Assembly: GCA_035578905.1 (NCBI GenBank) | Contig: JAQJVL010000004.1 | Location: 5,365,340 to 5,429,339 of the forward strand | Reading direction: 5' to 3' | Source of the DNA: Stictocephala bisonia | Taxonomy: Eukaryota; Arthropoda; Insecta; Hemiptera; Membracidae | Length of the DNA: 64,000 nt | Shown: positions 22,526 to 35,800 of the stretch, piece after piece | Numbering within the stretch: position 1 is the stretch's first letter | Layout: the number at the start of each line of letters is the position of its first letter | The notes under the pieces: generated by a model | What the model saw: only the letters and a program-made list of their open reading frames with translations | Databases searched by the model: none | Told to the model about the DNA's origin: nothing | Translations under genes and position numbers: made by a program

Positions 22526-22830
22526 AGTCAGGGAGGGTAAGATCAGGTGGCTTCACATCAGCTGATGTGTTGTCCTCATTAAGCTCCCCAGCCTGAGGTT
22601 CCTCCACAGCCACCGGCGGCTCCTCCTTCACCTCCTCATCACCTCTTTCTCGCTCTCTCTCCATCGGCTCAGACTTGATTCCAACATTACATGTCTCATT
22701 TCCATTTCCCACATTACTTTCTCCTCCAGACAAATTCCCATTGCTGCCTTTCTTTTTGTCTCTTGACACAGACTTGTCTTTGCTCATTGCACTGGCTTCC
22801 TCTAGCACATACCGACCTCGGTCAATCTTG
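22526..22830 (-). CDS. lgs: legless/BCL9 N-terminal coding exon
   Basis: Minus-strand exon of 305 bp: acceptor TAATTTGCAG, donor CTGACT|GTAAGT. The open frame begins KIDRGRYVLEEASAM and continues MSKDKSVSRDKKKGSNGN. It then turns Gly/Asn-rich and acidic (KSEPMERERERGDEEVKEEP) and ends PPDLTLPD. A Ser/Lys-rich, disordered N-terminus before HD1 is usual for BCL9 proteins. The first ATG in the exon is at 22,787-22,785 (context GTGCAATGA). It may be the true start, because the frame upstream has no ATG; otherwise the start lies in an earlier exon. Composition contrasts sharply with the AT-rich flanks. Confidence 0.75.
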
Positions 22831-25443
22831 CTGCAAATTAAAATATAAACTTGTTTATGAACTTAAACACTTAAATTTAGAACACCAATTAATTAGGATA
22901 GTTGGATTTATGAATAGATGATAAATCCAAATGCTGCTCTTCAATATTTCATAATCTTAGATCTTATACCTTTCCTTTCATATTGTAATACAATTATAAT
23001 CTGATATCACTGACTTGAACAATGTACCTTAAAAATAAGATGTATAGTAAAAAATATAAAAGAACAGCAAATAAAATATTGGCTAGGATTTTTAAACAAT
23101 TATGTAGACCTATGTATAAGCGTATTACTAAGAACTTTGCAGGGGAATCGTTATTTAAACGAAAATATTACGTCATTACAAAATAATTCTTGATAATGTG
23201 CCATTTTATGTTACACATTTACAGTCATCACCTCCAAAAATTTGAAGACTAAAACAATTAAATAAACCCCTTCATAAAAAATATAACAAAGCTGTGACAA
23301 AATGGTATTCTTTCTTTATATTTTGGCTAGCTTTTGAAAATTTGACGAAAGTTAAACTAGTTTCACTTAGGGACTACATCTTAAACCCTCATGATATGCT
23401 CTTTAGTGAGGTAGTATACATATAAAATATTTTAAGTCCAAAAGTAAGCAAATTTGTATTCCGTGCAAAGCCGACTTGTAAAGTGGAACTGACAATGATA
23501 CTTGTACAAAGTTCACATTTACTGTATATAGAAATTGAGTTAAATATTATCGATTTCTTGAAAAATCACCCATATACACTTTTCTGTTTTTAGGTTTATT
23601 TTTCAATATTCAAAACTAAAAAAAATCATACATTAACTGTAAAAGTAGTCATTATATTTTATAATTTAACACGTCTTATATAAAACATTCTACAATAAAT
23701 AGAAACTAACTTTACATTTGGAAGTATCGCATGATTTTATGAAAATATTAATTGATGTGCCTATTAATTTATAAAAAAATTAAAAATATGTTGGAAAAAC
23801 AAGAGTAAAACCTTTAATTACTCCAAATGCTGAAACAAAAGTTTACAATTTTCAATTGTATTCTACAAAAAGTAAAATGCTTACATGATAACATGATATT
23901 CTAAAAACGTAAAAGTTTTTATACATTTATTATACATTTATGTATAAATATGGTAATTTATTATACATTTTCAGTCCAATAATATCATAGCTATTCTGGG
24001 ACTCTGACAGTCTTTGAAAAGGTATTTTTACGTTTATAAAACTCATGATGAAAAAAATTCCTCGCTGGTCAAAAATTTTTGGTCACCATTTCTTGATGTA
24101 TCAAAAACAGAATTTCATATAAATTCATAACTGCAAGGTCGATGTAATAATTTGGTACTACTGCAATCTTGTTTCATCTTTTAAAAAAATATATGCCCCA
24201 AGTCTACCTTAAAATTTTAATGGCAATTAATACAAAGCTATATTCTGTTCGGCCAGGTTTCCCATGCTATTCCCTAAAACTACCCTAATTTACTTGAAAT
24301 GTGCAAAAGGTTGAATTTTTACAGTTTGATATATTGAAATCTTCTGACATACTATCAAAATTACAAATTTATATGACACCTGAATTGAAATGAGGAACCT
24401 TCATTTAGGTGAGTAATTCATATGTACCAGTGATTTGCACTGTTCAGTTATGAAAATTAGGAACATGCCTTGACCTTGCAAATAAGAGATTATGTTTTAA
24501 AACTATACTGCAGATAATGGTTAAGGAAAGAAAAACTATTTGCATCAACTAAATACTTACATGCAGTACTGGTTGATAATAGTTAATTTGTATTTATTAC
24601 TGTACCTAACTGCTGTTAATTTGTATGGTTAACTTGTTAAATGTAAGTTTATTGTCTTACACTATTTATATACTAATAACTGCAGGTAAAAGTTAATAAT
24701 GAACATATTAATATATTCAAATTTCATAACAATCGGTTGGAATTTGCTTTAATTTATATCTTGATTGATTAGCTGTGTAAGTGTATATATTACCTTCAGA
24801 AGTGTGGCTCTTAGTAATTTATAGCCGTATTGGAATCACACTTACTAGTAATTGGAATCACCTATTGGAATAAATGTCCACAAATTTTAACTCCGTTCTA
24901 TATGGGCAAGCAATAAATTTGAAATTTAGTGAAAATATACAAGCAAAACAGGAAGATTGTAATATACAACTATTTTAGTTTCCTAGTTTTTTTATGTCAC
25001 ATATTGAAGCTATTCCGACATACATTTATAAGATTCTAATCCGAACAAAATTAAAATTAGTTGGCTCAATAGGTACAGTTTTAAAACAATATGAAGAATC
25101 TTTACATATACTCTTTAATTTACAACATCCAAAAGCGGCTTATTCAAAATAATTTTATTCTTTACACAATAAAACTATGATTAACAGAAAACCAGGTTTT
25201 CGGAAATGATCAAGGGAAAAAATAAATAACTAACATTAATCGTACAACACTTATGATAAAAAAATTGGCATTATATTTGTCAGTAATAATGATTTAATAC
25301 AAAAACAACAACAATGAATTTGTACAATATGTATAGTAAAACATCAAGCCTAGAATAGATTTCAAGAAGTATTGTTTAAAATAAATGTGGTATCAGTAAA
25401 GTGAATGTGAGTGAATTATTTATATGCCTTTATACCTTTATTT
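22831..25443. other. legless 5' intron, no gene seen
   Basis: AT-rich DNA without a recognisable coding segment, RNA gene or repeat border. Short ORFs here have no family resemblance. Confidence 0.5.
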
Positions 25444-26583
25444 TAGAACACTGGAGAACAGGTAATCCGAAATAATTGGGACTGAACCCATTTCGGATTA
25501 AACAGATTTTCTTAAAACACTCTTTTGATAAAACATAACATAAATAATATACCTAACATTAAGTACAGTACTTAAGTTTTGAACGCAATAATAGCTTATC
25601 ATTATAAAAAGGAGAACGAATCCTTTAATAGAAGTATACATTCAACATTCAACTGAGATGTAAGATCAAAAACAGTTTTTTTTTTTTTTTCAAAACAAAA
25701 AGTTGGGATTCACTAGCGGAAATCCATCCCGGCCCAACGCTACTTGATTCCATTGCATTTGCCATTAGGCCACGTATGTAATCAGCTGACAGAAGTCGTG
25801 TACATATTTCTGGCGTTCTCACGCTACCTCAGACAACACTGTCCCAATTTCCACTGTCAGTCTCTTATCAACAGTTCTAACACATGTGTTTACATATCTC
25901 AGTTTTATAGTAACCCATACAGACGCTCCAGCTGCGCTTGATCTCACACTACGCTAAGTAGAGTAACACCCCGATGTGACCCCAGTGGCTACCAAGTTTT
26001 AAGATGTTGGCTTAATTTAGTTTCGAGGGAGAGGAATTCTTCTTTAGAACAAAGAAATTTAACTAATATTTTCAAACCAAAGTAATATTTGAAGAGTTTA
26101 TTAAAAATTAAATACTTGAAATAATATTTTCTTGTAAATTTTTTATATAAAGTAGTGGTTCTTACAGTAACTGCATTTTAATTTTTGCAAAATCTGTTGT
26201 CAATTTTTGTTTTGGGCTAAGTGGATTTTCAGATTACCCGAGTTCAAATTAGTGGGACTCTACTGCATATAAAATAGGGCAACCTTGTAATGTCACTGAC
26301 TTAGCCTGATGGGCTTAGTTGCGAGTATTTTTGTTCACAGATGCAAATGCCATGATTTTTTGGATCTAGTGTTTCTTTAAAAAATTATTACTTAAACTAT
26401 ACTGTAGCCAACTGTTCTGTAATAATATGTAGTTTTAAAATAAAATTACATCAATTCTCATAGTGATCTAGGTACACATTTACTTTACATGATTACTCAA
26501 ATAATGTAATATCTGATCGAAAATTTCCAGTATCGAAAAAACGGCTTCAGTCCCAATTGTTTGGATTGATAGGGTTCTACTGC
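25444..26583. mobile_element. pogo/Tigger-like non-autonomous element
   Basis: The left region (25,456-25,494) has AATCCGAAATAATTGGGACT followed by GAACCC. The right end (26,583 inward, minus strand) reads CAGTAGAACCC, then AATCCAAACAATTGGGACTG. These are inverted copies. A further related end, CAGTAGAGTCCCACTAATTT (minus strand), lies at 26,248-26,267. The CAGTAGA-CCC start and TA-rich borders are typical of pogo/Tigger ends. No transposase is seen. It contains the poly(A)-tailed insertion at 25,676-25,997. Borders are approximate. Confidence 0.5.
25676..25997 (-). repeat. Poly(A)-tailed, SINE-like insertion
   Basis: On the minus strand a GC-richer body of about 300 bp ends in a run of 15 A (T run at 25,676-25,690). 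Base composition differs clearly from both flanks, and the poly(A) end suggests a retroposed copy. A stretch GTGGCCTAATGGCAAATG near 25,766 faintly recalls a tRNA A-box. No ORF of note. No second copy exists in this window. Confidence 0.45.
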
Positions 26584-28566
26584 ATTTATTTTTCAATAGT
26601 AAAATACTGAGAGGTGGATAAAGGGAAAGTATATAGTATTAATAATGGTTTAAAAAAATATTGTTTGTAAACAAAGTGATAAATAAAACAACACCAAATA
26701 CACTGAGATTGAGACTAGTACTAACATAAAATTTAATCCTGCTGTAATTTCAAAAGGCAGAAGGCCTAATAAAATAATCTACTGATATGTTTGTTCTATA
26801 CAATTTGTTAAAATAATAATAATAAAAATAAAATAGTAAATAGAAAACCTCATAATCTTTTTTGAGTGGTACTGAATCACTTATTTGAAAAACCTAGTGT
26901 TCTAAAAGTTAATTAAACAAATTATATTAACTAGATGCTATTTTAGTTTTATTTTAATCAAAATAGTTGAGTAGGCCTATTATAAATAATTAAATAGGAT
27001 TACATTCCAAAAGTTCTTTAAATGGCAAAAATAATTATCTGCCAATGCCTCATGACTGCTTTCAATGAAAAGTTATTAGCACTAGACTAAACCCCGAGGA
27101 GACTTAGCTCACAAAAAATAATGAGAACAATACGTCTAAGAATTGCTTGACCAGGAAAGTCAACAGAGCAGGTCTAAGTAAACTTCCTTAGGCAAATTTC
27201 ATGACTTTTCCCTGACCTTTCTATGATTTGGTACACAATTTTCCTGACCCTGAATCGACCTAATTACTTATACGAGTATTTAGTTAATACTATTAATACA
27301 ATCAATAATTAATAGTATATAATTATGTCGGTAAATGTCAGTAATTTACAATATACTGTTATTAATAAAAATAATAATTAAATACAAAACTATTACAATT
27401 TTTCTTTTTTTAAATACTTTTTAAAATAATATATAGTTGAATTAAAGAAAATAAAATTAGGCTTGAGTAAAAATAAATATAGTATATATCCTTTATTCTA
27501 TTGTCAAATTATAACAATCTTCAGAGGCTTGAATAAAAATTTTAATATTATAAACATACCAAAACAAAATCAGCATAAACTGCACGTCCATGACTAATTG
27601 AACTAGAACTAATTACATTTATTTAAGTAAGTTAAAACATTTTATAGATATAAGACTAGTTAAGTTATATAAGAGGTTAAAACCACAAGAAAACTTTTTC
27701 ATAATTAAGATTATTAAATGGCCAGTAAAATCAACATTTGGTTCAAACAAACTATTCTTTGTAAAGCATCCAGTTATATAGTGACCATTACAAATTTCAA
27801 CACATTGATGTTATTGGTAAAGATTTCCAGGTTATATTTCAAATTCCCTGATTTTTTCCCCTATTTTCAAGGTTTTCCCTATTTTCTCTGTTGCTGGACA
27901 CTCTGAGGAGGCCCCAAGTTGTGGTAATTAGGTTCAGTAAAATCCAAAAACTTACTTAAGTATTCTTGTTTAACCAGGGATGCAAGTTCAGAAATTTTGG
28001 CTCACTAAAATGAAACTAGTTTGACAGGAGTATGAATTGAGATTGGCTGATGCTGCCCCTAATGGGATATGAGTTCGGATACACCTCTAATTCCAGGTTG
28101 TACGATGTTTAGACATTTCAATTAATTTGTAATGAAATGTACAAATTAATGTTCTATTATAAGCTACAACAAATCGAGAATGGACGTTTAGCATAGTATT
28201 AAACAAGACCAATATTAAAGCACACTAAAACATTTAAAGATTAACTTTCACTTCATTGCCTACAAACTTAAACTACAAATTATTGTTTTAGTTTTAATCA
28301 TATAGCATATAGGTGAGCTGCGCATATTTTAAATTCAAATGGTTTGGTTTAATATTTGTTTATCCTAATTAGCCAAATGTTTACAAACTGTTACCAATAC
28401 AAACTATACCTTGGAACCCCCTGCTAGCATAAATTCTTGGTTTAACAAATTTTAAAATGAGGTTATTTCCCAATGCTTCATTTTAAAATAAACATAATAG
28501 AGCGAAAGGGTGAATTAACAAACAGTATAAAAATTTAATTTATAAAACAATAACTTGAATCTTACC
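26584..28566. other. AT-rich sequence, no gene seen
   Basis: No coding similarity or clear repeat border was found. Probably part of the legless first intron if the 28.6-kb exon is real. Confidence 0.4.
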
Positions 28567-28750
28567 TGTGAAGTAATTACATATCATAGTATTTCTGCTT
28601 TTCTTAGACACAATTAATTACTCCAAAAATAGGACGTTCCAAGGCAACACAGTAAGGCTTCGATTGGATTTTATTTGTAAACAAAGTACTACTTCGATCA
28701 TAAAATCCAACTAAACTTATTTTGCTGTTCATTTCTTCCAAGTGTATTCA
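28567..28750 (-). other. Possible 5' non-coding exon of legless
   Basis: On the minus strand a good donor (TTCACAG|GTAAGATTC, boundary at 28,567/28,566) follows about 180 bp that are less AT-rich than their surroundings. Spliced to the 22,830 exon it would put TAA in frame shortly before the first codons, so it could only be untranslated leader. That would agree with translation starting at the ATG at 22,787. A 42-codon ORF beginning MNSKISLVGF lies within it. Evidence is a splice-site match and position only. Confidence 0.25.
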
Positions 28751-29975
28751 TAAACGTAAACTTTAACCAAGAAAACTATATACTAAACCATAATTGGACG
28801 TAAACAGTCACCGAATTATCCTCTCCAGACCACAATCTGCCATTTTTAACTATGAATGGCAATAAACCAATGCCTTCTTAATAGCAAACAAAATCATACT
28901 ATATCATAGGGATATTCTTTTATAGATTGTTATAGATTTTAAGGAATTTTGTTTACGAAAGTGTAAAGAACCGATAAAAAAAATCACGTTTTAATTATTT
29001 TTTTAACATCTTTATGCAATTATAAAAGCCACTAGAGCAGTACAAAGTGGTACATCAATTTAACAAACCCCCAAAAAGTAAATACTTATAAAATTTATAA
29101 GTATCCTCAAGAAAATGTGGGCGAATTGATACAAATGACTAACTAGAAGTAAATTAAAAACATAATCTGGCTAGGTGGTAAGAAAACACAATTTTGTAGA
29201 CCTAAACATGAGATTAAATACAATAGCTGATACCAAAAACTTAATTGCAATAAATACGAAATATAAACTAACATTTGGTCAACATGTCCAAGGGTAAAAT
29301 ACAATGAACAAAAGATTGCAACCAGATGAGATGAATTCAAAATATCTTATATGTCTGGACTTACGAATTAATTAATACTATAAAAGAGATGAGCAACCAG
29401 CCAATTATGGAGTCTCGCTTTAAAAGTGCTAAAAGTCAGCTCTCTAATCTAAAAAAGGAGTTTATTAATTATGTGATTTTGCCTTTGTTTTTCCTATCTA
29501 AAGAAAGGTACATAAATCATATTACTGTATTGTGCTTGGTATACAGTTATGCTCTTACGTGTACAACTTATACTTATTGACATTTTTAATATGTACAAAA
29601 GCAGATTTTCATCAGGTTAAAAACTGCAAGAATACCTAATACTATAAAAAGTGGCATACAATGAGCTAAATATAAGATATTCGTTAAAGCCCAAGCATAA
29701 ATAATAGTTAATTATAAGGTGTTAAAATATTAAAAATCAGAACAATATCTAAATAAAATAAAATGTACATTCAAAAGTACTTGAGACATAATGTTTAAAT
29801 ATTAATCTTACGCCACAGATCTAAATCCAGGTTTATTAACCATTCAACGCCTGCTTTTTCGAATGAAGATCAGCTAATCCTCCCTGAAAATAACCCAATG
29901 GGTAATCAATAATTATGTGATCCATAGTTTGAACCTCGACTCCGCAATCACATGACTGATTATTTGCTGTTCCCC

Positions 29976-30062
29976 ACTTATATTTCTAGTAGTTGCATCT
30001 TCTACTACTAGAAATATAAGTACTAGTATATTGAGTCAACCGTGCGAAAGCGACTCAATATA
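29976..30062. repeat. Two adjacent perfect hairpins
   Basis: The first hairpin has 18-bp perfect arms (ACTTATATTTCTAGTAGT at 29,976-29,993; its complement at 30,004-30,021) around a 10-nt loop. Five bases later a second hairpin has 11-bp arms (TATATTGAGTC at 30,027-30,037; complement at 30,052-30,062) with a 14-nt loop. No ORF. It could be a remnant of a foldback element. Confidence 0.75.
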
Positions 30063-31723
30063 GTCCATTCCTTACAAAGAAGGTTCATTCAACCGATCAT
30101 GGTCATAGAGTCTGATACCAGGAACTTGTTTTGATCATCAAAAATATCCCAAGTTAAGGCCCAGTTGGTTTTTTGCGAAAACTCGTTTGAGAATAACTTA
30201 GAAGCTAGTCGAACAGGTAGTTTTCAAGATTTAACTCGTCCTGCACTTTGTATGATGTTTTACAAAATGGGGAGATCCGTAGTTGATAACATATTTTTGA
30301 ACTCTCTGAGAAATGTCCTTTTGTGTCTTATTGTGAATTTTGATGACGTATAACGTATAAACTACAATAAATGGAAAACTGAACGCACTCAATACCTACA
30401 TGCGTCGATTGCCTGTCAGCCCCTGAAAGAGTCTACGGCAAATACAGATTATTATTGAAGTATTTCCAATCATCAAATTTTATAATGTTTATTAAATTCA
30501 TAGCTGGTTTTTAGTATATAAACATTAAGGATACAAATAAGATCGCTTTCTTGCCGCCAAATGCCTTGCTATTTTAATTTTATTCCACGGCTAACATTTT
30601 TATAATCCATAGAGTACGTAACATTTTTTGAGTAATTTTCCATGTCTTTAAAACCAATTGAATCATAAAATAAGAAATGAATGTATTAATATTTTCAACA
30701 GTGCCGTAGCCATCTTTTATACAATTTTGTAAACAGTTATCACAATTATTAAAGTTTAAAGTATTCTTAAATGCATCAAGTGTTTTTTCCTTTTTTAATA
30801 AAATAAAACCTAAGAGAATAATAATCGCGGGAGTGTGGAAGTTAATTTGTAAGAAGGATGGAATACAGAGATAAGTCGTTCTTTCATATCACAGCATCTC
30901 CAATATTGTTTAAAAATTAATAGTTTGTTAAACAAAAGTAATTAAGAATGTGTAAGGCCCATCTACAAGAAAAAAGTATCGAGTTGTTTGTTTACGAAGT
31001 GCATTTAAATATTACAACTATCAGTTGTTTATTTATCTTGTACGTGAATCGAAATTTCACATGTTGCAACATACCAATATTTAAAGTATTTAATATTCAT
31101 TTAATAGAGTCGTTTCTGCTAGTACAGTAAATTAAAAATAACTAATGTATAACTAAACTATTTCAAACTAATCAGTGTGTTAACATTAATATCAACTTTC
31201 ACGATTTTATTTTTTTTCTGGTTCACCTAATAAATGTTGTTGTACAATGCAGAAGCTAAAGTGATTGGAATTAAGTTCTGTGAATAGACGAGTTGTTATT
31301 GTCAACAGAGGCGTGGCTGTATGACTATCAACATCCTCGTCTGGCCCACCCATGACCCAACTAACTGAAGGTGGCCCTGTAAACGACCACGTTTTAATAC
31401 ACAGGAGTGCCTCACCTCTATACTTACTTGATCTCTGATTTAAAACTCATCAACCACTTACTCAGTTTGCGAATGTTTACTTAGTCAGTTATGCCAACTT
31501 TTAATCTGCTGTCTGATTATCTCGCCTACACAGAATTGGTCACTGTTTACGGCCTTTTTGATTATTTAATCTATGCTAATATGCACCGAGACAATTTGGT
31601 AACGGAGGCGCGTTGCCTTCCTATTGACGTACATGCGCGTAATAGATGAGTTTATTGCGCTCGACGTACAGACCTTCTTGTATATGCATTGGGCCTTGGA
31701 TAACCGATCCGCAGTTGTCGGCA
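30063..31723. other. No gene recognised
   Basis: AT-rich to about 31.2 kb, then somewhat richer in CpG (31.3-31.7 kb). That stretch could belong to a repeat or to a promoter of one of the divergent genes; the sequence does not decide. Confidence 0.35.
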
Positions 31724-32080
31724 CTGGTGGCGCAGTGCTGTAACTCAGCTACTTGGGGACAAAGTGTTTGGGAGATTGTAGGCGATAGGTTGGATGCTCG
31801 GTCCTCTTAATACCGACATGGCGTCCGCTCAGTGGTTGCTATCGGCGTGGACACTACTAGAGAAGTCTGGGATGTCCATGTTGGGTATCAAACTTGTCAA
31901 TTAGCTGAAAATCAGACCAGCACTACGTGGTTCGGATTCCACGTAAAGCTGTAGGTCCCTTAGTTGCCCTGGCTGTTGGGCTATTAATAAATTGCCCTTT
32001 CTGAGGAACAGTTGAACTCAGTTAGTAACCAGACTACACTCATCCACACTCATCCTACACTCATATAACCATTCATATTC
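31724..32080 (+). repeat. Unclassified interspersed repeat, copy 2 (uninterrupted)
   Basis: This copy matches both halves of the split copy at 1,388-1,474 and 2,565-2,860. It reads straight through the TTAA (31,808-31,811) at which the other copy was entered by the piggyBac-like element. It ends in ACACTCATCC repeats. No ORF. Confidence 0.75.
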
Positions 32081-32804
32081 GCCTTAAAATACCAACAACG
32101 TTGTGTCGGCGTCTCATATGTAAGAATTGCCAAGTACTGAAGGTAGCTGAAATAATAAGCGACCTTTTGCAAGCACCTACGCTGGCAGACCCATTTTAAA
32201 AGACTTTACCATCTGCCTAATTCATAGACTTCACTATGATTAATATAAAATATAATCTTGTCATTTGATTTTCATTTTGAATTCTAATTGTAATTTTATT
32301 TAAAGCCATAACCACAATGTATACTTTTGTCCATTTTTACGTTTAAAGGTGTATTCTTACGAGTCAAATTTGAGTTGACCAGACAAAGTTAAACGTGACT
32401 TGAATCAGTTTTTGATCTCACGCTTCAACTGAAATCGATCAATTTCAGAAAAATGTCTTCGAAGTAGCGGTTTGGAAGTGGTGACTACTACTATAGTTTC
32501 ATTACAAGAAGAATTGCGAGAACATGTAAAAAAGACAGTTTCTTTCACTACACTTCTTAAAAGTCTTTTAACACACATCTCTATTTTTGTTAAACGACGG
32601 TTCCAAGGACAATCGTGCTTATTATATAGCTCTATAAACGGAAAATGACACGTTCGGACCACATAATATTCATTTTCACCTAAAAATATTGCACGACTAA
32701 GCAACGACAAACCACTACAATCAATAGAAACTCGGCAATCCGCAGGTTCACGCTTGTTAACTAAACTCGTTCACTCTAATATGGAGATGAATCATACTTA
32801 AACG

Positions 32805-35800
32805 GTAAAGTTTGACTACTGTCGGATTAAAAAAGCAATGTACTCGAGTTTGAACCTGTGCTACAAAATAAATACTCATCCGATTTCGTTACATCAAAAT
32901 TTAGCTTATTTAATTACACGTAATATCATATAACTTATATAACTTATTATAAGTTATATAAGTACTGTATTTAAGACTTTAAGAATGTTTTATAGCGGGT
33001 AGAATAGAAAAAACATGAAATTTTAGCACTTATGGAGTGAAGGTCAAATAATAAAAATTCTAAAACAAAACTACTACTAGTAAAGATAAGTCAGTGAAAC
33101 TATAACCACAGGTGAAAAATATTGTTTTTGTAGTCTGTCCAAATTCAAAAAATTTTATTACTTTGCAAAATGTTTTGTTGTATTTTTTTTAAACCCTTGT
33201 AATATTAAAAATTGCTGATCATACAAACTTCCAAAACGGTTAAAAAAATACTGGATTGAAAATAAAGTAAGATTATACAACGGTAATTGCGATAAAAAAA
33301 ACTTGCGATTTTACATCTCATGATAATTCAACATACATCGATGTGTGGTCAAGTGTGAGTAACTCGAGAGACAGGTCGGCCCACTGGATGCGTTGCTGCC
33401 ACGTCATGCAGCTGGACTTCCATTCCTTATTAGGAGACTTATTAGCTATGAATAACATGTATACATGTTACAGCTAAACACTTATGAATCACTCACAGAT
33501 ACTAAAAATACATCCTGCAAATCACAAATATAATGAATGAGTGGCTCTCATTTTCACGTTACATTCAGCTTGTAACACGTGAAAAGTGAATATCCTGTTA
33601 ACCATGCCCACGCTTTTCTCAGGGCGAGAGATTTATATAATATTGAATGCGAAGCTTTTAATAAAGATTGAAGGTGAACGCTTCAATGACAAAAGTTGTC
33701 ATGTTAATGAAAAAGTGTATCAATGTTTAGGGATGCCCCTACGAACAGTGAAGAAGAACGGTACTTAAATGAAGGAAACCTGGAGAATGAAGATTCGCCA
33801 ACTCCAAGAAAGAAGCCATGTATCCAAAGACGCCCCAGGATTATAAATGGACTACTTTACCTCAAGTTTAGTCAGGAGGACGATATTTTACTTCTCCATG
33901 ATGAACATTTTTTTTCACAATCGAAGCTCTTCTAGAATTGTTAAAAGAAAACATGCCTGATTTTCCCGATATCTCTAAATTTCTAATTTTATACCGAAGA
34001 AACCTGGTGTAGCCAAAACCACACAGTGAAACGAGGATGGCAGGAATTAGTGATTAATTCTTTGAATGAAGAGTTAAACAACTTTGCTCAGTACATGACT
34101 CACATTCAAGAAATGTACGGTTGGAGGGGGTGGTTTCAAAAAACCTACAAGAGCTGGAAAGAGAATAATTCTCCACATTGGAAACGAGAATGGTTCCATT
34201 GAAGGAGCAGAGCTTTGCTTCTTTGGGAAAAAATGTACAAGTGATTACCACAAAGTGGTTTGAACTTGTATAATCATTATTACCTAAAAAATCTGCCATA
34301 GTAATCGACCAAGCACCGTAGCATACTATTGTGGACCCAGCAACGAAAAGTCCGAATATGTCTTTGAGGAAAAATAAATGAGATGATCGATTGGATGGTG
34401 GAGAAGAACCTTCCTGTAGCTCAAGAACCAAACACCCAACGTTTGACGAAATCCCAACTGATCATACACGATACTCCCTTCTTTGGAATGCCACAAAAAT
34501 CCTTGATCAAGTCATTCGTGAATCGTGAACATCGTCCAGATGTCAAGCTAGTTTGGCTTCCAGTTGCACATTGCAAACTGAACCCAATCAAACTTATATG
34601 GGCGTATGTTAAGGCGAAAGTGGTTAAAGTTAATCTGTCTAACGCTGCCGAAAAAGGAAGACGTATGGGAGTAATAAAGATGCTGTGCCAAGAAGCCCTC
34701 CAGTCTGTGACTCCTCAATTGTGGAAGAAGTGCGAATCACACATCAAGAAGATAGAAGAAGAGTACTGGGTGAAGGATGGTCTAACGGAAACTAATACGA
34801 GGTTGAGACTTCAATAATCAATTATGACAACCCCCTGCTCTCTGACTCATCAGATGAAATCATCATACTTTCAGATGAAAATGAATAAATTCTGAACAAA
34901 TTAACTTTTACAGAAATTTGTAAATAATTAATATAATTTCATCGTGTTAATTAATATAAATATTTTGATCAGCCACGTTCTTGACAATCTTTTTAGAGGA
35001 ACAATAGTGTGTACATAATTGTAAATAAGTTTTTATTTTAATTTGACAATCTTTTTAGAGCTATAAAATTGTTAAACCTGCCGTTGGAAGTCCAAAGACG
35101 GACTTCATGAGAAAAGGTGATGAGAAATGGTTTAAATTTAGACAGAAAACATGATTTATTAACTGTTCAATACTTCCGCATTAATAAACCTTTCGTGCAC
35201 TGTTCAGCGCACGATTCGCCAATGCCGCAATGCTCAGTTTTAAAGTCTGGGCTGTTGAGTTACTCACACCTGACCACACATAGATGCCTGTTTGAATTAT
35301 CATGTGATATAAAATCGCAATTACCATAGTATCATAGACCTTCTATGATAGTATAATCTTAATTTATTTTTCAATCCGGTATTTTTGAACCGTTTTGGAA
35401 GTTTGTATGATCAGCCATTTTTAATATTACAAGGGTTTACAAAAACTACAACAAAACATTTTGCAAAAGAGTAAAAGTTTTAGAATTTAGACAGACTAAA
35501 AAAACAAAATTTTTCACATGTGGTTATAGCATAGACCTTCTAGAAGGTCTATGGTTATAGTTTGAAAATATAACCACATGTTATAGTTACCAGTAGTTTT
35601 TGTTTTAGAAATTGTTGAATTTGAGCTTTACTCCAAAAGTGCTAACAGTTCGTGTTTTTTTTTTCTATTCTATCCGCTATACAAAATTATTAAAGTTTTC
35701 AAAAATAACGTAAGCTAAATTTTTGTACAACTTTTTTTTTTATTCAGTGTAAAAATCTTGACTTTTGTCCACGCACTGTTATGTGTTTTATTACAATAAA

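Larger units (their letters stand above)
4887..22830 (-). other. lgs: legless (BCL9) gene, partial transcription unit
   Basis: Five minus-strand exons join in phase: 22,830-22,526 (ends phase 1), 18,121-18,026 (1 to 1), 16,655-16,411 (1 to 0), 14,248-14,057 (0 to 0) and 5,067-4,887 (0 to 1). Every junction has GT and AG. Together they give 1,019 bp, about 340 codons, without a stop. The HD1 motif in the third exon identifies the protein as Legless/BCL9, the adaptor that links Pygopus to Armadillo/beta-catenin in nuclear Wnt signalling. HD2, which binds Armadillo, is not in the window; the last exon ends in a clean donor, so the gene continues left of position 1. Introns are 1.5-9 kb and full of transposons. 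An upstream non-coding exon may lie near 28.6 kb. Confidence 0.8.

Noticed and set aside
28822..28856. Short minus-strand ORF start MADCGLERIIR as legless first exon
   Set aside because: The phase would fit the 22,830 exon, but the donor (CG|GTGACT) is poor and there is no family support.
32405..32710. 101-codon minus-strand ORF
   Set aside because: Open but with no recognisable family and no splice signals; it borders the IS630-type element and may be repeat-derived. Not enough to call a gene.
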